Shown here piece by piece: positions 20,192 through 29,246 of a DNA stretch of 64,000 nucleotides. The stretch is from Corynebacterium bouchesdurhonense (GTDB taxonomy: Bacteria > Actinomycetota > Actinomycetes > Mycobacteriales > Mycobacteriaceae), in assembly GCF_900078305.2 (NCBI RefSeq), contig NZ_LT546028.1, positions 546,948 through 610,947 on the forward strand, in the 5' to 3' direction. The translations under genes were made by a program, and so were the position numbers. How positions within the stretch are numbered: position 1 is the stretch's first letter; each line of letters begins with the position of its first letter. The notes beneath the pieces were generated by a model. That model saw nothing but the letters and a program-made list of their open reading frames with translations, was not told where the DNA came from and made no database searches.

Positions 20192-22459
20192 ATGACCGCA
20201 CCATTTCCCAAGGCAACGATCGAGGGCTACCCGCGCATCGGCGCCAACCGCGAGCTCAAGCGCGCGCTGGAGAGCTACTGGGCCGGCCGCATCGACGCCG
20301 ACACCTTCCGCTCCACCGCCCGCGCCCTGCGCATTGACACCTACAACCGCCTGCGCGACCTGGGCCTGGACGAGGATTACGCCATCCCGGCCGACGTTGC
20401 GTACTACGACCAGGTGCTCGAGACCGCGCTGACCGTCGGCCTCGTGCCGGGCGGCACCGACCTGGACGAGGAGTTCGCCCTCGCCCGCGGCAACGACACC
20501 CGCGTGCCGCTGGAGATGACCAAGTGGTTCGACACCAACTACCACTACCTCGTGCCCGAGGTTGCCGCCGGCCAGGACATCACCCCTGCGCCGGAGCGCA
20601 TCGTGCGCCTGGTGGAGGAGGCCCGCGAGGCCGGCCACACCGTGCGCCCCTACCTGGTCGGCCCGGTGACGTTGCTCGCGCTGTCCAAGCCGGCCGAGTG
20701 GTCCCTGCTGCCGCAGCTGGTCAAGGCGTACGCCGAGGTCTTCGCCGCGCTGAAGGACGCAGGCGTTGAGTGGGTCCAGGTTGCGGAGCCCGCCGTGGTG
20801 GCCGACCTGTCCACCCCGGACGCCGAGATCGCCGAGCACCTGCGCGAGGCGTGGACCGAGCTTTTGGCCGCCGACGCCCGCCCGAACGTGTACCTGACCA
20901 CCCCGTACGGCGCCGCCCGCGAGGCCCTGCCGGTGATCGCCTCCCTCGGCGCCGAGGCCGTGCAGGTGGACCTCGCCCCCTGGACGCTTGATGCGGACGC
21001 CGAGTACCCGCAGCGCGTTCGCGAGCTGCTTGTCGACGCCCCCGGGGAGACCACCGTAGTCGCCGGCCTGATCGACGGCCGCAACGTGTGGGCCGCCAAC
21101 CTGCGCCAGAAGCTCGAGCTGCTCGAGGCTCTCGGCATCGCCGACAACCCGCACGTGTCTACCTCCACCTCCCTGCAGCACGTGCCGCACACCCTCGAGG
21201 CCGAGAAGAACCTCCCGGTGGACGTGGCCAACTGGCTCTCCTTCGCCGACGAGAAGATCGGTGAGGTCCGCGCCCTCGTCGCCGGCCCGGAGGCAGCCGA
21301 GGAGGCCTTCGCCCGCTCCGACCGCGCCGTGCGCACCCGCAGCGAGTCCGAGCGCACCCACAACGCCCAGGTGGCCGAGCGCGTGTCCGCCCTGCCGGAG
21401 GGATCCGTGCAGCGCGAGCCGGCGTTCGCCGAGCGCAACGAGGTGCAGCGCGAGGCCCTGCGCCTGCCGCAGCTGCCCACCACCACCATCGGCTCCTTCC
21501 CGCAGACCCCGGAGATCCGCCAGGCGCGCGCCGACCACCGCGACGGCGTGCTCACCGACTCGGACTACGAGGAGGCCCTGCGCGAAGAGATCAAGAACGT
21601 GATCAAGCTGCAGGAGGAGATCGGCGTCGACGTGCTGGTGCACGGCGAGGCCGAGCGCAACGACATGGTGCAGTACTTCGCCGAGCTTCTCGACGGCTTC
21701 GTGGTCACCGAGAACGGCTGGGTCCAGTCCTACGGCTCCCGCTGCACCCGCCCGCCGATCGTGGTCGGCGACGTCTCCCGCCCGGCCCCGATGTCGGTGG
21801 AGTGGTCGTCCTACGCCCAGTCCCTGTCCGAGAAGCCCGTGAAGGGCATGCTCACCGGCCCGGTGACCATCCTGGCCTGGAGCTTCAAGCGAGACGACGT
21901 GCCCCTGGCCGTCTCCGCCGACCAGATCGCCCTGGCGCTCGCCGACGAGGTCCGCGACCTCGAGGAGGCCGGCATCAAGGTGATCCAGATCGACGAGCCG
22001 GCGCTGCGCGAGCTCCTGCCGCTGCGCAAGGACGACCGCCAGGCCTACCTGGACTGGGCGGTGCGCGCCTTCCGCCTGGTGGCCCTGGAGGCCCAGCCGG
22101 CGACTCAGATCCACACCCACCTGTGCTACTCCGAGTTCGGCCAGATCATCGACGCCGTGGCCGCCCTTGACGCGGACGTGACCTCCATCGAGGCCGCCCG
22201 CTCGAAGATGGAGCTGCTCGAGGACCTGGACGAGTCCTTCCACTCCGAGATCGGCCCGGGCGTGTGGGACATCCACTCCCCGCGCGTGCCCAGCCAGGAG
22301 GAGATCGTGGGCCTGATCGAGGCGGCCCTGGAGAACGTCCCGGCCGAGCGCCTCTGGGTGAACCCGGACTGCGGCCTGAAGACCCGCGGCTACGCCGAGG
22401 TGGATCCCTCGCTGCGTAACTTGGTGGCGGCGCGCGACGAGGTCGTCGGCAAGCAGTAG
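20192..22459 (+). CDS. metE: cobalamin-independent methionine synthase
   Basis: 755 residues. Transfers the methyl group of 5-methyl-THF(Glu)n to homocysteine. Two homologous barrels: the N-terminal one begins EGYPRIGANRELKRALESYW. The C-terminal catalytic one has zinc ligands in VLVHGEAERNDMVQYFAE, IHTHLCYSEF and VNPDCGLKTRG. Cotranscribed with metF. Its last 20 bases plus stop (from 22444) are duplicated about 1.15 kb downstream behind the nuclease gene. A motif copy (21028-21039) encodes LVDAP. Confidence 0.96.
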   Translation: MTAPFPKATIEGYPRIGANRELKRALESYWAGRIDADTFRSTARALRIDTYNRLRDLGLDEDYAIPADVAYYDQVLETALTVGLVPGGTDLDEEFALARGNDTRVPLEMTKWFDTNYHYLVPEVAAGQDITPAPERIVRLVEEAREAGHTVRPYLVGPVTLLALSKPAEWSLLPQLVKAYAEVFAALKDAGVEWVQVAEPAVVADLSTPDAEIAEHLREAWTELLAADARPNVYLTTPYGAAREALPVIASLGAEAVQVDLAPWTLDADAEYPQRVRELLVDAPGETTVVAGLIDGRNVWAANLRQKLELLEALGIADNPHVSTSTSLQHVPHTLEAEKNLPVDVANWLSFADEKIGEVRALVAGPEAAEEAFARSDRAVRTRSESERTHNAQVAERVSALPEGSVQREPAFAERNEVQREALRLPQLPTTTIGSFPQTPEIRQARADHRDGVLTDSDYEEALREEIKNVIKLQEEIGVDVLVHGEAERNDMVQYFAELLDGFVVTENGWVQSYGSRCTRPPIVVGDVSRPAPMSVEWSSYAQSLSEKPVKGMLTGPVTILAWSFKRDDVPLAVSADQIALALADEVRDLEEAGIKVIQIDEPALRELLPLRKDDRQAYLDWAVRAFRLVALEAQPATQIHTHLCYSEFGQIIDAVAALDADVTSIEAARSKMELLEDLDESFHSEIGPGVWDIHSPRVPSQEEIVGLIEAALENVPAERLWVNPDCGLKTRGYAEVDPSLRNLVAARDEVVGKQ

Positions 22460-22550
22460 CCCCCTGGCGGCGCCTCTCTTCTAAAACTCGAAAGTAGCAG
22501 CTCGTTATCGCCCGTTTGAGGGGCCATAACGAGCTGCTACTTTCGAGTTT
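22444..22550. repeat. left copy of flanking repeat with a 25-bp-arm hairpin
   Basis: CGTCGGCAAGCAGTAGCCCC (22444-22463, includes the metE stop) is followed by a perfect inverted repeat. Arm 1 is 22484-22508, loop CGCCCGTTTGAGGGGCC, arm 2 is 22526-22550. The same block recurs at 23592-23684. It may act as the metE terminator, although there is no long T-run. Confidence 0.9.
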
Positions 22551-22616
22551 CGCGCGTATCCGGACATTCCCCCGCGCGCCCGCTACGCTGTGGGGCAACG
22601 AATGATCGGGGGGTCA

Positions 22617-23579
22617 ATGGATAGAAGAGCACTCGTCGCGCGCCTTATCAGGCCGGGGCGGGCAGACGAGCAGGAGTGCAGGAGACTGTCCGCTACCAAA
22701 TTCATCGCGGAAGCGGATTGGCGGGTGCTGCGGGACCACGAGCGCGAATTCCTGCAGGCCTACGCGGTGGGCGTCGCGGCCCAGAAAGCGGTGCTCATCG
22801 GCCGGTCGGCGGCGAGCGTGCTGGGGATCTGGACCCTGCCCGCAGCCGGCGCGCCCGTTACGCTGGCGAATCCGGCCCACCCGGCACCGCGGCGGGCGCA
22901 GTGGCCCGCCGGGGTGGAGTACCGCTCGATGCGGATTCCGCCCGTGGACATCCAGAGGGTCGCCCACGGCCATGACGCCCTCCTCACCACCACGCGGGCC
23001 CGCACCGCCGTGGACATTGCCCGCATGCACGGCGTCCGCCACGGCGTGGTGGCAATGGACTCCCTTTTTGCACACAAGACCCTCGGTGAGCGCGAGATCG
23101 CGCGCGTGGAGCTCGAGGCGTGCATCCACCGGCTGGCGGGCAAGCCCGGCATTGCGCACGCCAGGAAAGCGTTGGAATGGAGCTCGACCCTCTCCGAGTC
23201 CCCGTACGAGTCGCTGCTGCGTGTCATCCTGCGGGAGCGCGGCATCACCGTGCAGGAACAGATGTGGATCGGCCGGTTCGCGCGCCCCGATCTGCTGTGG
23301 GGGCAGCTGGCCATTGAGATCGACGGCGACATCAAATTCGACGAAAACCCGAAGCAAGCCGCCCTCGAGCAGGTCACCCGCGAAAACTGGGTTCGCGTAC
23401 AGAACTACGAGTTCGCCCGCGTCCAGCCGTGGGAGATACTCAAGCGCGAGGCTGAGGTGGTGCAGCAGATCCTCGAGCTCAAAGAGCGCTCTTTGCTTCT
23501 CGACGCCCCCAAAGTGCCCGCCACCCCCAACCGCCCACAGCACGGCGAGGACTGGCGCCGGCGGAGAGGGGCTGGCTAG
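22617..23579 (+). CDS. DUF559/VSR-like endonuclease-domain protein with AbiEi-type N-terminus
   Basis: 320 residues from ATG 22617. The N-terminal half resembles the AbiEi/DUF559 leader found in actinobacteria (KAVLIGRSAASVLGIWTLP; TTTRARTAVDIARMHG). The C-terminal half has a PD-(D/E)XK-like nuclease core: SPYESLLRVILRERGI, RFARPDLLW, LAIEIDGDIKF, then a basic helix ending EILKREAEVVQQIL. Such genes are multicopy and often thought to be mobile or defensive. It is bracketed by the two hairpin repeats, so the gene plus one repeat looks like an inserted cassette. A motif copy lies near its end (23495-23506). Substrate unknown. Confidence 0.7.
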   Translation: MDRRALVARLIRPGRADEQECRRLSATKFIAEADWRVLRDHEREFLQAYAVGVAAQKAVLIGRSAASVLGIWTLPAAGAPVTLANPAHPAPRRAQWPAGVEYRSMRIPPVDIQRVAHGHDALLTTTRARTAVDIARMHGVRHGVVAMDSLFAHKTLGEREIARVELEACIHRLAGKPGIAHARKALEWSSTLSESPYESLLRVILRERGITVQEQMWIGRFARPDLLWGQLAIEIDGDIKFDENPKQAALEQVTRENWVRVQNYEFARVQPWEILKREAEVVQQILELKERSLLLDAPKVPATPNRPQHGEDWRRRRGAG

Positions 23580-23591
23580 GCGCCCACACCC

Positions 23592-23684
23592 CGTCGGCAA
23601 GCAGTAGCCCCCTTTGCAGAACTCGAAAGTAGCAGCTCGTTATCGCCCGTTTGAGGGGCCATAACGAGCTGCTACTTTCGAGTT
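23592..23684. repeat. right copy of flanking repeat with a 24-bp-arm hairpin
   Basis: CGTCGGCAAGCAGTAGCCCC at 23592-23611 repeats the 3' end of metE, followed by the same inverted repeat (arms 23620-23643 and 23661-23684, identical 17-base loop). The spacer between the two parts differs from the left copy. Confidence 0.9.
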
Positions 23685-23735
23685 TCACGGGAGTGGGGCG
23701 CCCCACGCAGCCGGTACCCGCGTACTCTGGGCACC

Positions 23736-24257
23736 ATGACTCAGAAGACGCAGACCATGACCCTGCACACGAACCACGGCGACATCGTCATCGACCTCTT
23801 CGGCAACCACGCGCCGAAGACGGTGGAGACCATCACCGGCCTGGCCACCGGCGAGCGCGAGTACTCCGCGCAGAACGCCTCCGGCACCAATGAGGGCCCG
23901 TTCTACAACGGCGCGATCTTCCACCGCATCATCCCGGGCTTCATGATCCAGGGCGGTGACCCGACCGGCACCGGCACCGGCGGCCCGGGCTTCCAGTTCG
24001 CGGACGAGTTCCACCCGGAGCTCTCCTTCGACCGCCCGTACCTGCTGGCCATGGCCAACGCCGGCCCGGGCACCAACGGCTCCCAGTTCTTCATCACCGT
24101 GGACGCCACCCCGTGGCTGAACAACCGCCACACCATCTTCGGCGAGGTCACCGACGAGGCCTCCAAGAAGGTCGTGGACGAGATCGCTAACGTTCCCACC
24201 GGCCGCATGGACCGCCCGGTGGAGGACGTGGTGATCGAGTCCGTCGAGATCGCCTAG
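23736..24257 (+). CDS. ppiA: peptidyl-prolyl cis-trans isomerase, cyclophilin type
   Basis: 173 residues, cytosolic (no signal peptide). Catalyses proline isomerisation in protein folding. Cyclophilin motifs: FYNGAIFHRIIPGFMIQGGD, LLAMANAGPGTNGSQFFI, LNNRHTIFGEV. Position near the crgA-pknB block matches mycobacteria. ATG 23757 is a possible shorter start. Confidence 0.95.
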   Translation: MTQKTQTMTLHTNHGDIVIDLFGNHAPKTVETITGLATGEREYSAQNASGTNEGPFYNGAIFHRIIPGFMIQGGDPTGTGTGGPGFQFADEFHPELSFDRPYLLAMANAGPGTNGSQFFITVDATPWLNNRHTIFGEVTDEASKKVVDEIANVPTGRMDRPVEDVVIESVEIA

Positions 24258-24270
24258 CGCTCCCCGCCCC

Positions 24271-24298
24271 AGCCCCCGCGTCGCTCGCGGGGGCTTTC
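24271..24298 (+). terminator. terminator of ppiA
   Basis: AGCCCCCGCG/CGCGGGGGCT ten-bp stem with loop TCGCT, then TTT. Confidence 0.85.
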
Positions 24299-24324
24299 GC
24301 GTGCCCGGGTTAGGCTGGGCCGCG

Positions 24325-25005
24325 ATGTCTCCGCTGCCCCCCGCCCTCAGAACCCAGTTCAGGGGCGCCCCCGCCACGGCCACCATCGCCGCCGTGTGCG
24401 TGCTCGTGTTCGCGGTCACCGCCGTGCAGGCGCGCTCGCTGACCAACGTCGTCTGGGACTCGCCGCTGGGCGCCGCGATGATCCTCTTCGGCCCGCTTGT
24501 GGAGGGCTGGGGGTTTGCGCGCCCCCTCACCGCCGGGTTCCTGCACTTGGACATCTCCCACCTCTTTGTCAACATGCTGATGCTGGTGTTCATCGGCCCG
24601 CAGATCGAGCGGTACGTGGGCACCGGCCCGTACGCGGTGGCGTATGCGGCGAGCGTGATTGGGTCGTCGGCAAGCGTGCTCGCGTTCAACTTCGCGGTGC
24701 CCACCGCGGGCGCGTCCGGAGCGCTCTTCGCGCTCATCGCTGTGTTGATCGCAGTTGCTTCTCGACGCTCCGTAGACCTCCGCGCCCCCATCGCCCTCCT
24801 CGTGGTCAACATCGCCTACACGTTCCTGGCAGCGAACGTGAGCTTCTGGGGCCACGCCGGCGGCCTGGTGTTCGGCGCCCTGATGGCGTGGCCGCTGACC
24901 TCCCCGCGCCCGCGCACCCGGTGGATCACCGCGGTGGTGGCCCTCGCCGCGGCTGTTGTGGCGGCCTGGGTCCCCACCATCCCGTTGTCCACGCCTATCT
25001 ACTAG
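24325..25005 (+). CDS. rhomboid family intramembrane serine protease
   Basis: 226 residues from ATG 24325, six predicted membrane helices. Rhomboid hallmarks: HLDISHLFVNML on TM2, catalytic Ser in AGASGALFAL, catalytic His in FWGHAGGLVFG. It cleaves membrane proteins within the bilayer; substrate unknown. A GTG at 24301 gives an alternative start eight codons upstream, but it lies against the ppiA terminator. A motif copy (24757-24768) sits between TM segments. The DnaA-box cluster begins at its stop. Confidence 0.88.
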   Translation: MSPLPPALRTQFRGAPATATIAAVCVLVFAVTAVQARSLTNVVWDSPLGAAMILFGPLVEGWGFARPLTAGFLHLDISHLFVNMLMLVFIGPQIERYVGTGPYAVAYAASVIGSSASVLAFNFAVPTAGASGALFALIAVLIAVASRRSVDLRAPIALLVVNIAYTFLAANVSFWGHAGGLVFGALMAWPLTSPRPRTRWITAVVALAAAVVAAWVPTIPLSTPIY

Positions 25006-25263
25006 TTATCCACGGCGTTGTCCCCAACACCACCCCTGTGGGGTTTACCCACAGACCTATCCACATTGTGGATAACTACAGCCGTGTCATTCCTCGAACA
25101 CCCGCTGAGCTGGAACCAAGAAATCCCAGCTCGCGTCGCTTTCGAACACCGCGCCCGGCGGCCCGGAAAAAGTAGTGCACAGCTTTATCCACAGGCTGTG
25201 GAAACACCAGCAACACCAGTACTTTCCACATCCTGTGGACAACCGTCCGATTCCTGTGGATAC
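25006..25263. other. cluster of DnaA-box-like 9-mers (datA/DARS-like or origin-like)
   Basis: Relative to TTATCCACA: perfect at 25185-25193 (+) and 25067-25075 (-). One mismatch at 25006-25014 (+), 25045-25053 (+), 25057-25065 (+), 25234-25242 (-) and 25255-25263 (-). Two mismatches at 24985-24993 (+), 25197-25205 (-) and 25222-25230 (+). This fills most of the 304-base gap between the rhomboid gene and crgA, where I see no gene. The normal oriC of these bacteria is at dnaA, outside the window. Confidence 0.75.
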
Positions 25264-25294
25264 AAAAAGGCCACCGGCGGCGTGCCGGTGGCCT
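25264..25294 (-). terminator. terminator of crgA and the pkn operon
   Basis: AGGCCACCGGC/GCCGGTGGCCT eleven-bp stem with a 5-base loop; followed on the minus strand by TTTTT. Confidence 0.85.
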
Positions 25295-25309
25295 GGGGGA
25301 GCGGGTGTT

Positions 25310-25585
25310 CTAGCGCCAGCCCATGGTCATGAGCAGGCCCGCGATGAGGCCGGCGAAGCCGATGGCGTAGTTCCAGGGGCCCAGCTCAGACAGGAGCGGG
25401 ATCTGGTCCCCGGCGACGTAGAAGACGATAAGCCACGCCAAGCCCAGGATCATCAGGCCGAACATGATCGCCTTGTACCAGGCCGGGGTGCCGCCGGTGT
25501 TGATCTTCACCGGCGTGCGGGAGGCCGACGTGGTGGTGCTGGATACCGGGCGCGCCGCGTCCTTGGTTACCTTTGCCTTGGGCAT
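25310..25585 (-). CDS. crgA: cell division protein CrgA
   Basis: 91 residues: a basic N-terminus ([10 protein letters not shown]...) and two membrane helices ([39 protein letters not shown]) around a short [13 protein letters not shown] loop, exactly the CrgA pattern. In mycobacteria CrgA joins FtsZ, FtsQ, FtsI and Wag31 at the septum. It lies 21 bases downstream of pknB. Confidence 0.93.
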   Translation of the reverse strand: MPKAKVTKDAARPVSSTTTSASRTPVKINTGGTPAWYKAIMFGLMILGLAWLIVFYVAGDQIPLLSELGPWNYAIGFAGLIAGLLMTMGWR

Positions 25586-25606
25586 TGTGGGTCCTTTCGC
25601 TTCGGG

Positions 25607-27733
25607 TTAGCGGTTCAGCGCCCGCTCCAGGTCACTCTGGATGCGGTCCTGCACGGTTCTTCCGGGCATCGTATCACCGGCTGCGTTGGGCTGGTTCCTC
25701 AGCGGATTGAGCACCGCAGCGTCGAACTTCCACGCGTTGTAGCCGATGGCCTGGTCCTTGCGGATGGTGTTGCCGGCGGGCACCTCCTGGTGGCCGATCA
25801 ACCCCTCGTCCACCAGTGCGCCGGTGGGCACGGTCGGGCCGGCCACCAGGCGGCCCGTCCAGCCCGCCTCGCGCAGAGCGCGGTCCGCGTCGCCCGGGGT
25901 CATGCGGGTGATCTCCGGCATGCTCATCAGCATGTTGTTGGACACGCGTAGCTCGACCGTGGTGCCGGTCTCCACCTCGGTGTTCGCGCCGGCCACGGCC
26001 AGCACCTCGCCGTCGGGGCGCTCCGAGTCCACGCGGGTGACGGTGGAACGCAGGTTGAGCTGGGACAGCGTCGCCGTAGCCTGGTTCACGTTGAGGCCCA
26101 CCAGGGAGGGGATGGTCACCCGCTCGCGGCCGGTGGAGACGGTGATGGTCACCTGCGAGCCCTTGGACAGCTGGGAACCGGCTGCCGGGTACTGGGAGAG
26201 GATGATGTCGGCCGGGATGTCGTCGGAGTGCTCGCGGCGCACGTCCGGGTTCAGCTCCAGGCCGGCCTCCTCCAGCACCCTGGCGGCGTCCTGGGCGGAG
26301 AGGTTGGTCACATCGGGAACGTCGGTAAGCTCGCGCCCCGAAGAAACCGAGAGGGTGATCAGCGCGCCCGGCGGCAGCTCGGAGCCGGCGACGGGGTTGG
26401 TGCCAATGACGTGCCCGCGGGGGATGTCCGGGCTCGGCTCGTCGGAGACCGCCACCTTCAGGCCCGCCTGCTGCAGCTCGTTCACCGCGTCCTGGCGGGA
26501 CTTGCCCGTCACGTCCGGCACCGCCACCATCTTCTCCTGCGTGGTGGTGGGGCCCGGGTCCTCGGAGAAGTAGTTGTAGGCGAACCAGCCGGCCGCGGCG
26601 AGCAGGATCACGCCGAGGACTGCCGCGAGCCACTTCATCCAGCTGGAGCTGGTCTTCTCGTTCGCGCGGCGGTGGTCGGCGTAGCGCGAGGCCTCGGCCG
26701 CCGCCTCGGCGCGGGGCGCGGGCGGCTCGGCGGGGGCCACGGGCTCCACGCGCACCGGCTCGCGGCGCGGCGGCTGCCCGTCGCCGACGGCGGTGGCCAC
26801 CGCGGTGGCGTCGTCCGCGCCCTCGAAGCGGGTGGACCCGCCGTAGTCTCGCTCCGCGGCCGCGAGGTGGTTGCGCGCCGCGTTGGTCACGCTGCCGCGC
26901 TCCAGAAGGGCCAGGTCAGCGCCCATCTCGGTGGCGGTCTGGTACCGGTCCGCCGGGTGCTTGGCCATGGCGGTGAGGATCACGGAGTCCACGTTCACGG
27001 CCTCGTTGGGGCTCAGCTCCGCCTCGATGCGCTCGCTGGGCGGAACCGGGTCCTCCTGCACGTGCTGGTAGGCCACGGCAAAGGGCGACTCACCCTCGAA
27101 GGGCGGCTGGCCGGTCACGGACTCGTACATGACGCAGCCGAGAGCGTAAATGTCGCTGCGCGCGTCGGCCGCCTTGCCCCGCGCCTGCTCCGGCGAGAGG
27201 TACTGCGCGGTGCCGATCACCGCGGAGGTCTGCGTCATCGCCGAGGTGGAGTCATCCAGCGCGCGGGCGATGCCGAAGTCCATCACCTTCACCACGCCGG
27301 TGTTGGTCACCATGATGTTGGCGGGCTTGATGTCGCGGTGGATGATGCCGGCGTCGTGGCTGGACTGCAGCGCGCGGGTGACGGGCTGCATGATGCCGGC
27401 CGCCTCGCGCGGGGTCAGGGGGCCCTCGGCGCGCACGATGTCGCGCAGGTTCCGCCCGATCACCCGCTCCATGACAATGAAGGGCACGTCCACGCCGCCC
27501 ACGTCCTGCGCGCCCGTGTCGTAGACCGCCACAATGTTGGGGTGGTTCAGGCGCGCGGAGTTCTTGGCCTCCTGGCGGAAGCGCTCGCGGAAGTTCTCGT
27601 CGCGCGCCATGTCCACCTTGAGCATCTTCACGGCCACATCGCGGCCGAGCACGGTGTCGGTCGCGGCGTACACGTCGGACATGCCACCGGTGCCGATGAT
27701 GTCACCGAGCTCGTAGCGGTCAGCGATCTTCAT
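25607..27733 (-). CDS. pknB: serine/threonine protein kinase PknB with PASTA domains
   Basis: 708 residues. Kinase domain at about 1-275: GTGGMSDVY, VAVKML, catalytic loop IHRDIKPANIMV, MDFGIA, PEQARG. Then a Glu/Ala/Pro-rich juxtamembrane region and one membrane helix (LAAVLGVILLAAAGWFAYNY, about 365-385). Four extracellular PASTA repeats follow (VPDVTGKSRQDAVNELQQAG; VPDVTNLSAQDAARVLEEAG; IPSLVGLNVNQATATLSQLN; MPEITRMTPGDADRALREAG) that bind muropeptides or lipid II. It regulates growth and division through FHA proteins and is reversed by PstP. The start is 4 bases from the pknA stop region. Confidence 0.96.
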   Translation of the reverse strand: MKIADRYELGDIIGTGGMSDVYAATDTVLGRDVAVKMLKVDMARDENFRERFRQEAKNSARLNHPNIVAVYDTGAQDVGGVDVPFIVMERVIGRNLRDIVRAEGPLTPREAAGIMQPVTRALQSSHDAGIIHRDIKPANIMVTNTGVVKVMDFGIARALDDSTSAMTQTSAVIGTAQYLSPEQARGKAADARSDIYALGCVMYESVTGQPPFEGESPFAVAYQHVQEDPVPPSERIEAELSPNEAVNVDSVILTAMAKHPADRYQTATEMGADLALLERGSVTNAARNHLAAAERDYGGSTRFEGADDATAVATAVGDGQPPRREPVRVEPVAPAEPPAPRAEAAAEASRYADHRRANEKTSSSWMKWLAAVLGVILLAAAGWFAYNYFSEDPGPTTTQEKMVAVPDVTGKSRQDAVNELQQAGLKVAVSDEPSPDIPRGHVIGTNPVAGSELPPGALITLSVSSGRELTDVPDVTNLSAQDAARVLEEAGLELNPDVRREHSDDIPADIILSQYPAAGSQLSKGSQVTITVSTGRERVTIPSLVGLNVNQATATLSQLNLRSTVTRVDSERPDGEVLAVAGANTEVETGTTVELRVSNNMLMSMPEITRMTPGDADRALREAGWTGRLVAGPTVPTGALVDEGLIGHQEVPAGNTIRKDQAIGYNAWKFDAAVLNPLRNQPNAAGDTMPGRTVQDRIQSDLERALNR

Positions 27734-27736
27734 GGG

Positions 27737-29246
27737 CTACGTGTCTCCTCCTGGGGCTGCTGAAACATCTGTTGAGTTTACTTCACCTTGCCCCTGGCCA
27801 GCGTGCCCGGACGCGCCGCCGGGCTGGGTGGCGGAGGGTTGCTCGCGCTGTGTGGCGGTGGCGGGTGCGGCGGGGGCGCTCGTCCGCGTTGGCGCGGACA
27901 CCGGCGTGCTGGCCTCGGTTTCGGGCTCGAACGTGATGGTGCCGGGCTCCTGCTGCGTCACGGTGGGGCGCTCGCGCACGGTCTCGCGAACCACGGTCTC
28001 AGTTTCCGGCTCCTCGGACACGGTCTCGGTCTGCGTGACCGTGGGCAGCGTCGGCGCGGGCGTCGGCGTGGGCGCCGCGGGTTTGCGCAGCCCGTCGAAC
28101 GCGCCGCTGGACCACGCCCACGCCCCGCCGCCGCCGAGCAGGGCCAGCGCCAGGAGGGCGGCGGCGATCGGCCACGCCTTCGAGGGCTTTTGCTTGTCGA
28201 CGCCCCCCTGCCCAGCCGGCGCCGGCTGGGGCGGGCGTTTCGCCGCGATGGCCCGGGCCGCCGAAGGCGGGTAGGCGCCGGTGGGCCGGGAGGTGCGGTT
28301 CTCGGTGACGTCGGCAAGCATTTGCGTCGACGCGGTCGGGGACGGCTCGGCCGCGATCACCTGCGTGCGGCCGCCCGGCTGCGCGGGGCGCGTGCCCTCG
28401 CGCACCTGTCGCACGGCGAGCTGCATCTCGTTGCCGTCTTGGAGCCTGGCCTGGATCCTTGCGCAGCCCGATCTCGATGAGCTCACGCGCCGGGGCGGTG
28501 ACCGTGATCGGCAGCGGCGGCGGCTCGTTGTTCACGTGCGCGAGCGCCACGGACACGGAGGAATCGCCCGTGAACGGACGGGTGCCCGAGAGCATCTCGT
28601 AGCCGACCACGGACAGGGAGTAGATGTCGGAGGCGGGCGTGACGGTAAAGCCTTGCGCCTGCTCCGGCGAGACGTACTGGGCGGTGCCCACCACCATGCC
28701 GGTGCGCGTCAGCGGCACCGCCGCGGCCGCCTTGGCGATGCCGAAGTCCGTGATTTTGACCTGCCCGTTCTGCGTGAGCATGAGGTTGCCCGGCTTGATG
28801 TCGCGGTGCACCAGACCCATCCGGTGGATCACGGCGAGGCCGTGCGCGGCCTGCTCCAGCACGTCGAGCGCCAGGGCTTCGTCCAGCTGCCCCTCGCGGG
28901 CAATGAGGTCCGCCAAGGACTCGCCGCGGATGTACTCCATCACGATGAAGCACATGGTGAAGCCCGCCGGGGTCTGCACCTCCCGGTAGTCGTACGTGGC
29001 CACCACGTTGGGGGAGTTGATGCCCTCCGCCGCCAGCGCCTCGTTGCGGAAGCGGGTGAGGAACTCCTCGTTGGAGGAGAACTCCGGGCGCAGCACCTTG
29101 ATGGCCACCTCGCGCTCGCCCGCCACGTCGTCTGCCAGCCAGACGGTGGACATGCCGCCGTGGCCGATCACCCACTGCAACTGGTAGTTGGAGCCCACGA
29201 GCCGCTGGAGCTCGTCGCGATTTTCAGTGTTCATCCCAGTGTTCAT
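27737..29246 (-). pseudogene. pknA: serine/threonine protein kinase PknA, frameshifted
   Basis: The kinase domain reads well from ATG 29246 (IGHGGMSTVWLADD, VAIKVL, VHRDIKPGNLML, TDFGIAKA) to RKDP near residue 263. There one extra base (around 28452; minus-strand GATCCAGGCCAGG where GATCCGGCCAGG is expected) shifts the frame. The expected continuation (LQDGNEMQLAVRQV..., a membrane helix AWPIAAALLALALLGGGGAW and an extracellular Pro/Thr-rich tail) follows in another frame to 27737. As written, translation would run on to 27999 as a 415-residue soluble kinase without membrane anchor. Either a sequencing error or a real mutation. The start overlaps pbpA (ATGA). The dispersed motif (28192-28203) is in the juxtamembrane linker. 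Confidence 0.8.

Noticed and set aside
22444-23684. CRISPR array or IS element
   Set aside because: Only two repeats, no regular spacers, no transposase; the gene between them is nuclease-like but not a known transposase.
25006-25263. Calling the DnaA-box cluster oriC
   Set aside because: recF-gyrB order puts the normal origin near dnaA left of the window, and I see no clear AT-rich unwinding element; left as a DnaA-binding cluster.
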